Below the pieces are notes generated by a model. That model did not search any database and was not told where the DNA came from. It worked only from the letters and a program-made list of their open reading frames with translations. A stretch of DNA of 64,000 nt, taken from NCBI GenBank assembly GCA_910586585.1, contig CAJUKA010000004.1, forward strand, positions 62,001-126,000. Direction: 5' to 3'. This DNA is from an uncultured Lachnospiraceae bacterium (GTDB lineage: Bacteria; Bacillota; Clostridia; Lachnospirales; Lachnospiraceae). The position numbers and the translations under genes are program-made. Positions 1 to 9,073 of the stretch are shown piece after piece (within the stretch, counting starts at the first letter, position 1; every line of letters starts with the position of its first letter).

Positions 1-115
1 CTTTTCTGCGCGCAATCAGCCATATCTCATCAATACTATCAAAAATATGATCCAATTGTAATGCAAATTCTGCACCCATTCCAGAAGATGCTCCTGTAAT
101 TATAATTACATTCAT
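1..115 (-). CDS. Short-chain dehydrogenase/reductase, N-terminal part (runs off the window)
   Basis: Translating the minus strand from the ATG at 115 gives an open frame to the window edge. It begins with a short beta strand (NVIIIT) followed by GASSGMG. That is the TGxxxGxG nucleotide-binding motif of the classical SDR family, whose members use NAD(H) or NADP(H). Only the first 38 residues are present, so the catalytic Ser-Tyr-Lys triad and the substrate cannot be judged. It is the last gene of the minus-strand run beginning with ygiQ, 26 bp downstream of the ygiQ stop. The family call is firm from the motif; the reaction is unknown. Confidence 0.8.
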   Translation of the reverse strand, partial: MNVIIITGASSGMGAEFALQLDHIFDSIDEIWLIARRK

Positions 116-141
116 ATCAATTGTTTCCTTTCAAAATAAGG

Positions 142-2076
142 TTAATGCCTTTTTGCATCTTTTTTCCTATTGTGCATCGTTCGATTTGATTTTTTTATCA
201 CTGTTTTCTGCGGCTTCTTTCCACTAGAAGTTTTGCGTTGAATCGTTTGCTTTTTCGGCTGTTCACTAGCAAGTTTTCTTGGTTTTATCAGACAATGTTT
301 TCCAAAACCAATCAAATCCTCGCGTCCTGCAAGCTTTAATGCTTCACGTACAAGCTCATAATTCTTGGGATTACGATATTGAATCAGAGCTCTCTGCATA
401 GCTTTTTCATGAGGGTTTTTGCAGACGTAAACAGACTTCATAGAAACAGGATCGATACCTGTATAGTACATGACGGTTGACATCGTTGACGGTGTTGGAT
501 AAAAATCCTGTACTTGTTCCGGCATATAACCAATATCTCTCAAATATTCTGCAAGTGCGACTGCTTCTTTGAGTGTAGAACCAGGATGCGAAGACATCAG
601 ATATGGTACAAGAAACTGATTCTTGCCAATTTTCTGATTTAGTCTGCGAAATTTCTCAGTAAAAGCCTCATATACCGAATTTTCAGGTTTGCCCATTTTT
701 TGAAGAACGGTATTGCAAATATGTTCTGGTGCCACTTTGAGTTGTCCACTGACATGATGTTCTACAAGCTCTTTGAAAAAAGAATCGTTTTTATCAAGTA
801 AAAGATAATCAAACCGTATTCCAGAACGAACAAATACTTTTTTGACATTTGGAAGCTGTCTAAGCTTTTGTAAAAGCGATAAATAGTCAGAATGGTCAAC
901 TGAAAGATTGGGGCAAGGTTTGGGACACAGGCATTGTCTGTGTTTGCATACACCCGCCTGAAGTTGCTTTTGACAAGATGGATGGCGGAAATTTGCTGTT
1001 GGGCCGCCTACATCATGGATATAACCTTTGAAATCCTTATCCTGTGTGATGAGTTTTGCCTCCGCTACTATTGAATCATGACTTCTGACTTGTATGATTC
1101 GTCCCTGATGAAACGTAAGTGCACAAAAATTACAGCCGCCAAAGCATCCCCGATTGCTGATAAGTGAAAATTTGATCTCTGCAATTGCTGGAACACCACC
1201 CTCTTTTTCATAAGAAGGATGATAAGTTCTTTGATATGGAAGCGCATAAATATCGTCCATTTCTTGTGTAGTAAGTGGCGGCTGCGGAATATTTTGAACA
1301 ACAAATACCCCGTTCGGATAAGGCTCAATCAATACTTTTCCATTATATGGATCTGTATTATCATGTTGTATCTTAAAGCTTTTCGCATACAATGATTTCT
1401 CAGATACCATATCATCATATGCGGGTAAAAGCTCATAATCATAAATATTGGAGATGTCTTTTGTTTTGTAAACAGTTCCTGCAATAAAAGACAAATCTTT
1501 GACAGAAATACCGCTGTTTAGGGCGTCTGCTATCTCAACAATTGATTTTTCACCCATACCATAGGATATCAAATCCGCTTGGCTGTCAAGCAGAATAGAA
1601 CGTTTAAATGCGTTTGACCAGTAATCATAATGCGCCATGCGTCGGAGGCTTGCTTCAATACCACCAATAATAATCGGTATTGTTCTGTATTTTCTGCGTA
1701 TGAGATTGCTGTACACAACTGTAGCATGATCGGGTCTTTTATATGGTACGCCGCCTGGTGTATAAGCATCTGTTTCCCGATGCTTTTTGGAAACATAATA
1801 ATGATTTACCATAGAATCCATATTCCCTGAAGAAACCAAAAATCCAAGTCGTGGTGTTCCCAAAACTGTAATGCTGTCATCATTTTTCCAGTCTGGCTGA
1901 GCAATTATGCCAACATGATAGCCATGCGCATGAAGCACACGTGTGATAATCGCAGGGCCAAAAGATGGATGATCCACATAAGCATCGCCAGAAACATAAA
2001 TAAAATCGAGTTGTTCTATTCCAAGTTCTTGAACTTCCTCCATTGTTGTAGGAAGAAAACCATTTGCAAGTGACAA
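142..2076 (-). CDS. ygiQ: YgiQ family radical SAM protein
   Basis: A 644-residue protein matching the YgiQ family in length and layout. The N-terminus (LPTTMEEV, then [17 protein letters not shown]) is the family's characteristic region. The radical SAM cluster motif CX3CX2C is visible as CFGGCNFC near residue 310. The C-terminal 45 residues are Lys/Arg-rich and probably disordered. The start is a TTG at 2076, chosen because GGAGGG lies 8 bases upstream. The family is conserved but its substrate is not established, so no reaction is assigned. It lies 48 bp downstream of the pseudouridine synthase gene and may be co-transcribed with it. Confidence 0.92.
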   Translation of the reverse strand: MSLANGFLPTTMEEVQELGIEQLDFIYVSGDAYVDHPSFGPAIITRVLHAHGYHVGIIAQPDWKNDDSITVLGTPRLGFLVSSGNMDSMVNHYYVSKKHRETDAYTPGGVPYKRPDHATVVYSNLIRRKYRTIPIIIGGIEASLRRMAHYDYWSNAFKRSILLDSQADLISYGMGEKSIVEIADALNSGISVKDLSFIAGTVYKTKDISNIYDYELLPAYDDMVSEKSLYAKSFKIQHDNTDPYNGKVLIEPYPNGVFVVQNIPQPPLTTQEMDDIYALPYQRTYHPSYEKEGGVPAIAEIKFSLISNRGCFGGCNFCALTFHQGRIIQVRSHDSIVAEAKLITQDKDFKGYIHDVGGPTANFRHPSCQKQLQAGVCKHRQCLCPKPCPNLSVDHSDYLSLLQKLRQLPNVKKVFVRSGIRFDYLLLDKNDSFFKELVEHHVSGQLKVAPEHICNTVLQKMGKPENSVYEAFTEKFRRLNQKIGKNQFLVPYLMSSHPGSTLKEAVALAEYLRDIGYMPEQVQDFYPTPSTMSTVMYYTGIDPVSMKSVYVCKNPHEKAMQRALIQYRNPKNYELVREALKLAGREDLIGFGKHCLIKPRKLASEQPKKQTIQRKTSSGKKPQKTVIKKSNRTMHNRKKDAKRH

Positions 2077-2124
2077 TTTATCTGCCCTCCTCTATTTAAA
2101 ACACAAACAAACGCTACGAATCCA

Positions 2125-2847
2125 TTAGCGCGTATTATTTAACTGTTTCAAATCATATATTTCTTTTTCGTTAAGCGGTCTGTATGCACCTTTGGGCAAC
2201 GCAGCGTCCAGACAAAGCCCTCCCATCGAAATCCGTTTCAAGTAGGTCACAGAACCGTCAATTGCTGCTATCATTCTCTTTACTTGATGAAAACGCCCCT
2301 CTGTAATGGTAAGTTCTATGTGATATGTGTCGGCTTCCTGCGACAGCAGTTTTACATGAGCAGGATGCGTTAATTCTGTATCCCCAATATCAACGCCGTT
2401 TTCAAGTAATTTGATTTTTTGTAATGTCAATATCCCCATACATGCAGCAAAATAAGTTTTTGGTACATGTTTTTTGGGGGAAAGCAGATTGTGTGCAAGT
2501 TCTCCATCATTTGTAATGAGCAAAAGCCCCTCTGTATCTTTGTCAAGCCTTCCGATAGGAAACAAATTTTTCCCGGGTGCATCCGAAAGCAGATCCATTA
2601 CCGTAGATTCCTGCGTATCTTTTGTAGCTGTGACTACACCAGCAGGTTTATGAAGCATATAGTAATACAAATTTTGATACGTAAGGACTTTGTCCAAATA
2701 AGTGACGATATCGTTGTTTTCGTCTAGTTTAAAATCAAAATTTTTAACAACAGTTCCATTGACCGAAACGGTCCCTTTTTTGATATACGCTTTTACCTGA
2801 CTTCGTGTGCCAAGCTGCATATCACACAAAAACTTATCCAGCCGCAT
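2125..2847 (-). CDS. rsuA: rRNA pseudouridine synthase, RsuA/RluB family
   Basis: A 240-residue enzyme that isomerises a uridine in ribosomal RNA to pseudouridine. An S4 RNA-binding domain occupies roughly residues 1-60 (MRLDKFL ... GTVSVNG). The catalytic domain carries GRLDKDTEGLLLITNDG, which contains the catalytic Asp (GRLD). The C-terminus (YRPLNEKEI) resembles RsuA, the 16S rRNA U516 enzyme, but RluB-type specificity cannot be excluded. The ATG at 2847 has GGGAGA five bases upstream. It diverges from the SpoVV-like gene at 2947. Confidence 0.88.
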   Translation of the reverse strand: MRLDKFLCDMQLGTRSQVKAYIKKGTVSVNGTVVKNFDFKLDENNDIVTYLDKVLTYQNLYYYMLHKPAGVVTATKDTQESTVMDLLSDAPGKNLFPIGRLDKDTEGLLLITNDGELAHNLLSPKKHVPKTYFAACMGILTLQKIKLLENGVDIGDTELTHPAHVKLLSQEADTYHIELTITEGRFHQVKRMIAAIDGSVTYLKRISMGGLCLDAALPKGAYRPLNEKEIYDLKQLNNTR

Positions 2848-2946
2848 TCAAATCTCCCTAAATTTTTATTGCTAGGTTTGAGGCATCAATTCATAAAATA
2901 TATAAATTTCCTATAAGATATAGTAAACAAAAAAACAGGTATTGAT

Positions 2947-3885
2947 ATGTTACGAAAAACATTCGTCTATTTAGTGCTTATTATTGTAATATTAAGTAAC
3001 CCTGACAGAACATTTCAATATGCTTATGAAGGCTTGTACCAATGGGCAGTCAAGATGGTTCCAACACTATTTCCGTTTATGATGATTAGTTCTATCATGG
3101 TATATAGTGGAGCAGACTTAGAACTTGGACATATCCTAAATAAGATACTAAAAAAAGTTTATCACTACAGTAGTTCTGGACTTTATGCAATATTTATGGG
3201 ATTTTTTTGTGGATTTCCCATGGGCGCTAAAGTTGTAAGCGACCTGTTTGAAAAAAATAGAATCTGTAAATCAGAAGCAGAGACACTCCTTGCTTTTTGC
3301 AATAATATCGGACCAGCTTATTTCATGGGGATTATTATTCCTATATTACATGAATGCGGATATCAAAACACAATACCGTTTGTATTTGGAATGTATGGAA
3401 TTCCTGCGTTATATGGCATTATTTTAGGCCGAATCTACTGCAAAAAAACAAAGATAATACATACAGATGTTCTCAATCACAATTTTGAGAGTCCTAAACT
3501 TTCTTTAGCAGCAACATTGAAAAAATCGTGTATTGACAATACACAAGCACTCATTATTCTTGGCGGTTATATAACTTTTACCAATGCATTTCGCATTTTT
3601 CTTGACTTTATTCCATTTTCAGCCAACAAGCAGCACGTTTTGTCAAGTTTTTTGGAAATTATTGGAGGAGTTCAAGCTATCTATACAACAACGCTCCTGC
3701 CGAATCAGAAGGTTTTCTGGATTATGACTGCGCTGTGTTTTGGGGGTGTCTCTTGTATCATGCAGACGAGCAGTTTCCTAGAGAAATCAGGATTGTCAAT
3801 CATTTATTATTTAAAACATAAATTAATGATTACAGTTCTTTCGGCAGGATATTATTTTTGTATTACGACATATATGTGCAAATAA
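2947..3885 (+). CDS. spoVV: SpoVV/YlbJ-like sporulation membrane protein (Gate/nucleoside-recognition domain)
   Basis: A 312-residue integral membrane protein with about eight hydrophobic segments. The segments around FGFFCGFPMGAK-like and CNNIGPAYFMG residues are typical of the YlbJ family (nucleoside-recognition or Gate domain). In Bacillus, SpoVV (YlbJ) is needed for dipicolinic acid movement during spore formation; the same role here is an inference. Context supports the call, since in Bacillus ylbJ sits beside rsmD (ylbH) and coaD, which lie 2-3 kb away here. The upstream AACAGG is a weak ribosome binding site. It converges with the amidase gene with only 5 bp between stop codons. Confidence 0.72.
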   Translation: MLRKTFVYLVLIIVILSNPDRTFQYAYEGLYQWAVKMVPTLFPFMMISSIMVYSGADLELGHILNKILKKVYHYSSSGLYAIFMGFFCGFPMGAKVVSDLFEKNRICKSEAETLLAFCNNIGPAYFMGIIIPILHECGYQNTIPFVFGMYGIPALYGIILGRIYCKKTKIIHTDVLNHNFESPKLSLAATLKKSCIDNTQALIILGGYITFTNAFRIFLDFIPFSANKQHVLSSFLEIIGGVQAIYTTTLLPNQKVFWIMTALCFGGVSCIMQTSSFLEKSGLSIIYYLKHKLMITVLSAGYYFCITTYMCK

Positions 3886-3890
3886 AGAAT

Positions 3891-4946
3891 TTAATTTAAA
3901 AGGAGTGTATTGGACACCGTGTTTAAATCATATAAATTATATACTTTAAAAATCAGGCTTTCTTTTTGGCTATAGCCCATATTGACTGTGACGGTCATAG
4001 AATTATTTCCGCTTATCATTGACTGCTTTGCATCCCAGGGCTGTAAGGGGGACCAAGTAACTCCATTATCATAAGAAAAACAATAATACTGAATCGGAGA
4101 TTCTCCGTCAACTGCTGTCAGCTCAACCGTAGCATATTTTCCTGTTTTATCATAATTGACAAGGTTAGCAGTAACAAACGCTGGCGGTGTTGCGTCATTA
4201 TAGACACGGCTTGCAGGTACAGGAACAGCCAATGGTGCATAGCTGCTGTAATCTGTCTGCCCATCTTTTGAAACCAAGCCAAAATATCTGGCAACAGCTT
4301 CTGCATCACGCACTCCAAATTCTTTCAATTTTTCGGGCGATTGTATATACGCAGCATCATTGATATTATCGACATGGCAATGTTCAACAATGACGGAAGG
4401 AATATTTCGAATAGAACAATTGCGCAGGATTCCATAATAATCAGTATCCTTACTACCTATTCGCGTTTTGATTCCACGATTAAACAGCCCCATTTCTCCA
4501 AATTGCATCAGAAGTTCATTTCCCATAGAAACGCCTTGGCTGTAGAGCTGCCCCGTAGACGGAACCCATATCTCGCTTCCGTATAAAATATGAGAAATAG
4601 ACATATTAAAATGGAGTGATAGAAGAAAATCCGCCTGAACATTTGCTGCAAATTCTGCACGCTCTTCCAATGACATATCAATATCCTGTGTATGTGTGAG
4701 ATAAACCTGTACATTTTGATATTTTTCAAGCTGCTCTTTCATATACAATGCAACCGTCATTGTATATGTTTTTTCAGGGATTGGCAGATAATTGGTTCCA
4801 AGGTTAGAACCGCCATGGCCTGGATCAATTACTATTACTATTGGTTTTGCTGCTTTTGCCTGTGTATTATCAACGATGGCAAAACAAGATATCATCAATA
4901 TAACAGCCAAAATAAAACAAGTTATTTTTTTCAATATATTTTTCAT
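3891..4946 (-). CDS. Secreted N-acetylmuramoyl-L-alanine amidase (Amidase_3)
   Basis: A 351-residue peptidoglycan hydrolase cleaving the amide bond between muramic acid and L-alanine. Residues 1-32 form a signal peptide (KNILKK, a hydrophobic core, then a cleavage region near TQAKA). The Amidase_3 domain follows directly, with DPGHGG (zinc His), a Glu in PEKTYTM, LLSLHFN (second zinc His) and VIVEHCH (catalytic Glu). About 110 residues after the catalytic domain form an unrecognised beta-rich C-terminal region that may bind the cell wall. The ATG at 4946 is preferred over an upstream TTG because GGAG is 7 bases before it. It overlaps no neighbour. Confidence 0.88.
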   Translation of the reverse strand: MKNILKKITCFILAVILMISCFAIVDNTQAKAAKPIVIVIDPGHGGSNLGTNYLPIPEKTYTMTVALYMKEQLEKYQNVQVYLTHTQDIDMSLEERAEFAANVQADFLLSLHFNMSISHILYGSEIWVPSTGQLYSQGVSMGNELLMQFGEMGLFNRGIKTRIGSKDTDYYGILRNCSIRNIPSVIVEHCHVDNINDAAYIQSPEKLKEFGVRDAEAVARYFGLVSKDGQTDYSSYAPLAVPVPASRVYNDATPPAFVTANLVNYDKTGKYATVELTAVDGESPIQYYCFSYDNGVTWSPLQPWDAKQSMISGNNSMTVTVNMGYSQKESLIFKVYNLYDLNTVSNTLLLN

Positions 4947-5010
4947 ATTCAATCTCCATTCTTTACAGTTTATAGTTCATTTCAAATATATCCTTTTATA
5001 ACGGAATAAA

Positions 5011-5029
5011 CCCACAGAAAAACTGTGGG
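5011..5029 (-). terminator. Intrinsic terminator after the coiled-coil gene
   Basis: A 7-bp inverted repeat (CCCACAG/CTGTGGG) with a 5-base loop. Read on the minus strand it is followed by TTTATT. It lies 20 bp downstream of the 5050 stop codon and upstream of the amidase gene, so it probably ends the parE-parC-rsmD-coaD-coiled-coil transcript. Confidence 0.7.
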
Positions 5030-5049
5030 CTATCTCAAATACACAATTT

Positions 5050-5649
5050 TTAAATTACATTAATATTATTCGTACCATCACCTTCAGCCGATTGCTGTTC
5101 ATTTGCTTCTTCTGTGGGAACAAGCTCCGCTCTATTTGCAGTGACAACATTATCAATTTCTCTGAGATTTCCCACCAAAGTATTGTAATCGCGTGTTGAT
5201 ATTTCAATAGACTGTTTTAAAATATTTTCAAGATTGGCTAAGATATTGTCAGTGTATTGCATTGCTGCGGTTTTCATGCCATTCGCTTCAATCATAGCAT
5301 TATCAAGAATCTCCTGTGCCTGTTTTGTTGCCAGGGTAACAATCTCATTTGCCTGCGAATATGCCTGTTGCATAATCTCATGTTCACTGACAAGTTCATT
5401 TGTCTGGACTTCTGCATTTTTTAAAAGGTTCTGTGCTTTCTGTTTGGCATCATTTAAAATAGCTTCTTTATTGGATATAACTTTCTGGTAACGTTTTATC
5501 TCCTCCGGAGTTTTCATTCGTAATTCACGTAACAGATCATCAATTTCTGCCTTGTTTACCATAATCACATCTGTAGAAAATGCTTTGTACTTGCAGTTAT
5601 CTATGTACTCCTCAATTTCGTCAATTAACTGCTCTATTCTGCTACTCAT
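5050..5649 (-). CDS. Cytoplasmic coiled-coil protein (ATPase subunit/DivIVA-like)
   Basis: A 199-residue acidic protein, predominantly helical and charged, with long Ala/Gln/Glu/Lys-rich heptads between about residues 50 and 165. There is no signal peptide or membrane segment. Such proteins are often annotated as V-type ATPase subunit H-like or DivIVA-like in Clostridia because of the coiled coil alone; I see no specific functional motif. The start at 5649 (MSSRIEQ) has GGAGGA five bases upstream and replaces an earlier in-frame ATG lacking a site. It directly follows coaD (33 bp gap), suggesting one transcript. Confidence 0.7.
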   Translation of the reverse strand: MSSRIEQLIDEIEEYIDNCKYKAFSTDVIMVNKAEIDDLLRELRMKTPEEIKRYQKVISNKEAILNDAKQKAQNLLKNAEVQTNELVSEHEIMQQAYSQANEIVTLATKQAQEILDNAMIEANGMKTAAMQYTDNILANLENILKQSIEISTRDYNTLVGNLREIDNVVTANRAELVPTEEANEQQSAEGDGTNNINVI

Positions 5650-5682
5650 ATTACTCCTCCAACCTTTTGTTCTTATAATCAA

Positions 5683-6174
5683 TTATCTCTCTATATTATT
5701 AAATTTCTTATATACAAGCTCAACTACAAAATCCGGTACACACTGCGAAATATCTCCATTAAACGAAGCAATTTCCTTCACACTTGAAGAACTAAGATAT
5801 GCATACTCAAGGCTTGTAGTCAGAAATACTGTGTCTAGTTTCCCATTTGACAATTTTCTGTTTGTCTGGGCGATTTGCAGTTCGTATTCAAAATCTGTGA
5901 TAGCGCGCAAACCACGAACTGAAATGTGAATATCTTTTTGTTTTGCATAGTCAATTAAAAGACCATTAAACGAATCAACAGTCACATTTTGTAGATCTTC
6001 TGTAGCCCTTCTTAAGATACTAACACGTTCTTCAACAGAAAACAACGCATTCTTCGCTTTATTATCCAAAACACTCACAGTTAATGTATCAAACATTTGT
6101 GATGCACGTTTAATAACATCAAGGTGTCCAAGAGTTAACGGGTCAAAACTACCCGGGTAAATTGCAGCATTCAT
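5683..6174 (-). CDS. coaD: Phosphopantetheine adenylyltransferase
   Basis: A 163-residue enzyme that transfers AMP from ATP to 4'-phosphopantetheine, giving dephospho-CoA, the penultimate step of CoA synthesis. It begins NAAIYPGSFDPLTLGHLDVI, containing the nucleotidyltransferase TxGH motif (TLGH). It also has VRGLR and the C-terminal SSSVKEIA of CoaD proteins. Length is as expected for the family. The start at 6174 is preferred because GGGGGAG precedes it and the longer frame would overlap rsmD. The rsmD-coaD order is conserved in Firmicutes. Confidence 0.96.
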   Translation of the reverse strand: MNAAIYPGSFDPLTLGHLDVIKRASQMFDTLTVSVLDNKAKNALFSVEERVSILRRATEDLQNVTVDSFNGLLIDYAKQKDIHISVRGLRAITDFEYELQIAQTNRKLSNGKLDTVFLTTSLEYAYLSSSSVKEIASFNGDISQCVPDFVVELVYKKFNNIER

Positions 6175-6212
6175 AGTACTCCCCCATTTCTTGTGATTCC
6201 TGTATGAAAACT

Positions 6213-6767
6213 TCATCCCCTTCTAATGAAAATATGTTTATTTGTTTTGTATCGTTTCTCTTTTTCAACAGCAAAACCGAATTCTTTTACATAATCAAAT
6301 GATGTTTCAAGAGATGTTTCCACAACAATGAGCGTATCCTCATTCACATAAGGAGACTCCCTCAACATCTCTAAAACCTTTTTTTCATATGCCTGGTTAT
6401 ATGGCGGATCGAGAAATATGATATCAGCAGCAACATCTGTTATGCTTCCTTTCAGTGCTGAAAAAACGTCCTGTTTCAGGATAACAGACTTGTCCGAAAA
6501 ATGTGTATGCTCTATATTTTCCGTGATACAAGCAATTGCTTTCTGATTATTTTCTACGAAATAAGCCTTTTTGGCTCCGCGGCTTAACGCTTCAATTCCA
6601 ATCGCACCACTCCCTGAAAAAAGGTCGATAAATACAGCTCCTGATAAATATGGCATCAGCATATTAAACAATGTCTCTTTGATTCTGTCCGTTGTAGGAC
6701 GGGTATCTAATCCCTCTGGCGCTTTTAGCAAAAGGCGCCGGGCTGTTCCAGCAATCACTCTCATCAT
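6213..6767 (-). CDS. rsmD: 16S rRNA (guanine966-N2)-methyltransferase RsmD
   Basis: A 184-residue SAM-dependent methyltransferase of the small ribosomal subunit. It shows MRVIAGTARR at the N-terminus, RPTTDRIKE, the SAM-binding LFSGSGAIGIEALSRGA, and the catalytic DPPY motif (IIFLDPPYNQAYEK). Two tandem ATG codons (6767 and 6764) are both possible starts; no strong ribosome binding site distinguishes them. It lies 38 bp upstream of coaD and 52 bp downstream of parC, in the same minus-strand run. Confidence 0.95.
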   Translation of the reverse strand: MMRVIAGTARRLLLKAPEGLDTRPTTDRIKETLFNMLMPYLSGAVFIDLFSGSGAIGIEALSRGAKKAYFVENNQKAIACITENIEHTHFSDKSVILKQDVFSALKGSITDVAADIIFLDPPYNQAYEKKVLEMLRESPYVNEDTLIVVETSLETSFDYVKEFGFAVEKEKRYKTNKHIFIRRG

Positions 6768-6819
6768 TTACTAATTCACTCGCTTCCTAAAATCTTTTTC
6801 TTAAAACGGTTCTTTTTGA

Positions 6820-9057
6820 TTATACCCTAATCTTGGTGCCTTTTGTATCTCTTTTATTTAATTTTATCCTTTTTAATTCAATTTTTTTATTTTTATATTC
6901 AATTGAACCATCGGAACCAGGTAAACAGTAGTACACATTTTCGATATAATCATTATTTTCAAGCCGCATACCCCTCACACCAAGGGCAGTCTTTTTCAGT
7001 TCTGAAATTTCATCCACATCAAAACGAAGGAAATAGCCGTCTTTACTTTGAAGAATAATATGCTGATGTTCTGTCACAATTTGAATGTCAATCAATGTGT
7101 CATCTTCGCCTAGTTTTGTGGACGCCACTGTTCGCTTGGCAACATCAAACTCCCCACCGCTTACAATTTTGCACATGCCCTGCCTTGTAATAAACAATAA
7201 TCGGTACAAATTTAATTCAGACTGGCTGGCAATTGTAATAATATTCTCACTGGAAGAATTGTAGTTACTTATATTATCGGCAGGAAGTCCCTTATCTCTG
7301 AACTTTCCGAAAGGAATATCTGCTGTTTTTATTGTATGAAGCTGTCCTGTATTTGTAAAGAGACAAATTCTTCCCGTATTTCGGCATTTTACAACATACT
7401 TAAATTCCGCATGAGCGGCTTCTTTGTTTCTTTCATAGGTAGGCATATCAATTGTCTTGCAGTATCCAAACTTGTCCATAAGGAAAATAACGTCCATATC
7501 TTCTGGTTTTTTCTCCTCGTAAACTGCCTCCTGTGCGTTTTCAATATGTGTTTTTCTTTTTCTGGAATACTCTTTTTTCAAAGCATCAAGTTCCTGTATA
7601 ATAACTTGTGCCATGGCATCTCGCCGCTCAAGAATGTCTTCATATTTATAGATATTAGCGTTTGTTTCTTCGTTTTCTTTCATAAGTGCTTCGATTTCTA
7701 ATCCAATCAGTTTATACAAACGCATATCAAGAATCGCATTTGCCTGCCGTTCTGTAAAATTTAACTGTTGTGCCATGATTGTGGATTCTTTGGAACGGAA
7801 TTTAATCCCTTTTGTCACACCATCTGTCAGGCAGTTTTTCACCATTGCCCTATCTTTGGAACCACGCAGAATTTCAATAATAAGGTCAATAATATTGCAG
7901 GCACGGATTAAGCCTTCCTGAATTTCTCTTTTTTCTAATTCTTTATTTAACAGTGTTGTATATTTGCGGGTTGCAACTTCATATTGGAACGCAACATTTC
8001 TTGCAATAATGCTCCTTAATCCTAATGTTTCCGGCCTTCCGTCTGCTATCGCGATCATATTGACACCAAATGTATCCTCAAGCCGCGTCTTTTTGTAAAG
8101 CAGATTTTTAAAGTTTTCTACGTCTGTATCTTTTTTGAGTTCTATTACAATTCGTATGCCCTCTTTTGAAGACTGATTGGAAATATCAAGAATTTCAGGC
8201 GCTTTTTTCTGTTCATATAAAGAAGCGACATCCTGCAGAAATTTGCCAATATTGGCGCCAATCATGGTATATGGAATTTCTGTTATTACGAGATTTAATT
8301 TTCCGCCTTTGGCTTTTTCTACGTTGACCGTTCCGCGGATTTTGATTTTACCAGCGCCTGTCTCATAGATTGACAACAAATCATCTTTATTGCAGACTAT
8401 ACCGCCTGTAGGAAAATCAGGACCTTTGATATATTTCATCAATTCTTTTGTGGTGATATTTTCATTCATCATGTATGCTTTTGTGGCATCTATGACTTCA
8501 CCAAGATTGTGAGGGGGAATGCTGGTAGCCATACCTACCGCAATTCCTTCAGAACCATTTACCAAAAGATTAGGAAACTTACAAGGGAGCACACTTGGTT
8601 CTTTTTCTGTCTCATCAAAATTGGGTATGAAATCCACAACATTCTTATCAAGATCTGCAAGCAGCGCTTCCTGCGAAATCTTTTGCAGTCTCGCCTCTGT
8701 ATATCGCATGGCAGCGGCGCCGTCACCTTCGATGTTGCCAAAGTTTCCATGCCCGTCAATCAGTGGAATTCCCTTTTTGAAATCCTGGGTAAGTACTACC
8801 AGTGCATCATATATAGAACTGTCGCCATGAGGATGATATTTACCCATCGTATCACCTACAATACGAGCACTCTTTCTATAAGGACGGTCATATCGTATGC
8901 CAAGCTCATGCATATCATACAAGGTACGCCGTTGAACAGGTTTTAGCCCATCTCTGACATCTGGCAGGGCTCTTGCAATAATAACGCTCATAGCATAATC
9001 AATAAAAGACCTCTGCATAGTTTCTGAGTATTCGGTTTTTATAATTCTTTCTTCCAT
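6820..9057 (-). CDS. parC: DNA topoisomerase IV subunit A (ParC-type)
   Basis: A 745-residue type IIA topoisomerase A subunit that cuts and rejoins DNA for decatenation. Visible are the N-terminal [41 protein letters not shown] and [10 protein letters not shown], the latter with the catalytic tyrosine. The C-terminal beta-pinwheel region is short and I see no GyrA box (QRRGGKG), which favours ParC over GyrA. Its partner B subunit is encoded 16 bp upstream in the same operon. A second gyrase pair would be expected elsewhere in the genome. Confidence 0.88.
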   Translation of the reverse strand: MEERIIKTEYSETMQRSFIDYAMSVIIARALPDVRDGLKPVQRRTLYDMHELGIRYDRPYRKSARIVGDTMGKYHPHGDSSIYDALVVLTQDFKKGIPLIDGHGNFGNIEGDGAAAMRYTEARLQKISQEALLADLDKNVVDFIPNFDETEKEPSVLPCKFPNLLVNGSEGIAVGMATSIPPHNLGEVIDATKAYMMNENITTKELMKYIKGPDFPTGGIVCNKDDLLSIYETGAGKIKIRGTVNVEKAKGGKLNLVITEIPYTMIGANIGKFLQDVASLYEQKKAPEILDISNQSSKEGIRIVIELKKDTDVENFKNLLYKKTRLEDTFGVNMIAIADGRPETLGLRSIIARNVAFQYEVATRKYTTLLNKELEKREIQEGLIRACNIIDLIIEILRGSKDRAMVKNCLTDGVTKGIKFRSKESTIMAQQLNFTERQANAILDMRLYKLIGLEIEALMKENEETNANIYKYEDILERRDAMAQVIIQELDALKKEYSRKRKTHIENAQEAVYEEKKPEDMDVIFLMDKFGYCKTIDMPTYERNKEAAHAEFKYVVKCRNTGRICLFTNTGQLHTIKTADIPFGKFRDKGLPADNISNYNSSSENIITIASQSELNLYRLLFITRQGMCKIVSGGEFDVAKRTVASTKLGEDDTLIDIQIVTEHQHIILQSKDGYFLRFDVDEISELKKTALGVRGMRLENNDYIENVYYCLPGSDGSIEYKNKKIELKRIKLNKRDTKGTKIRV

Positions 9058-9073
9058 CTGTAACTATACTCCT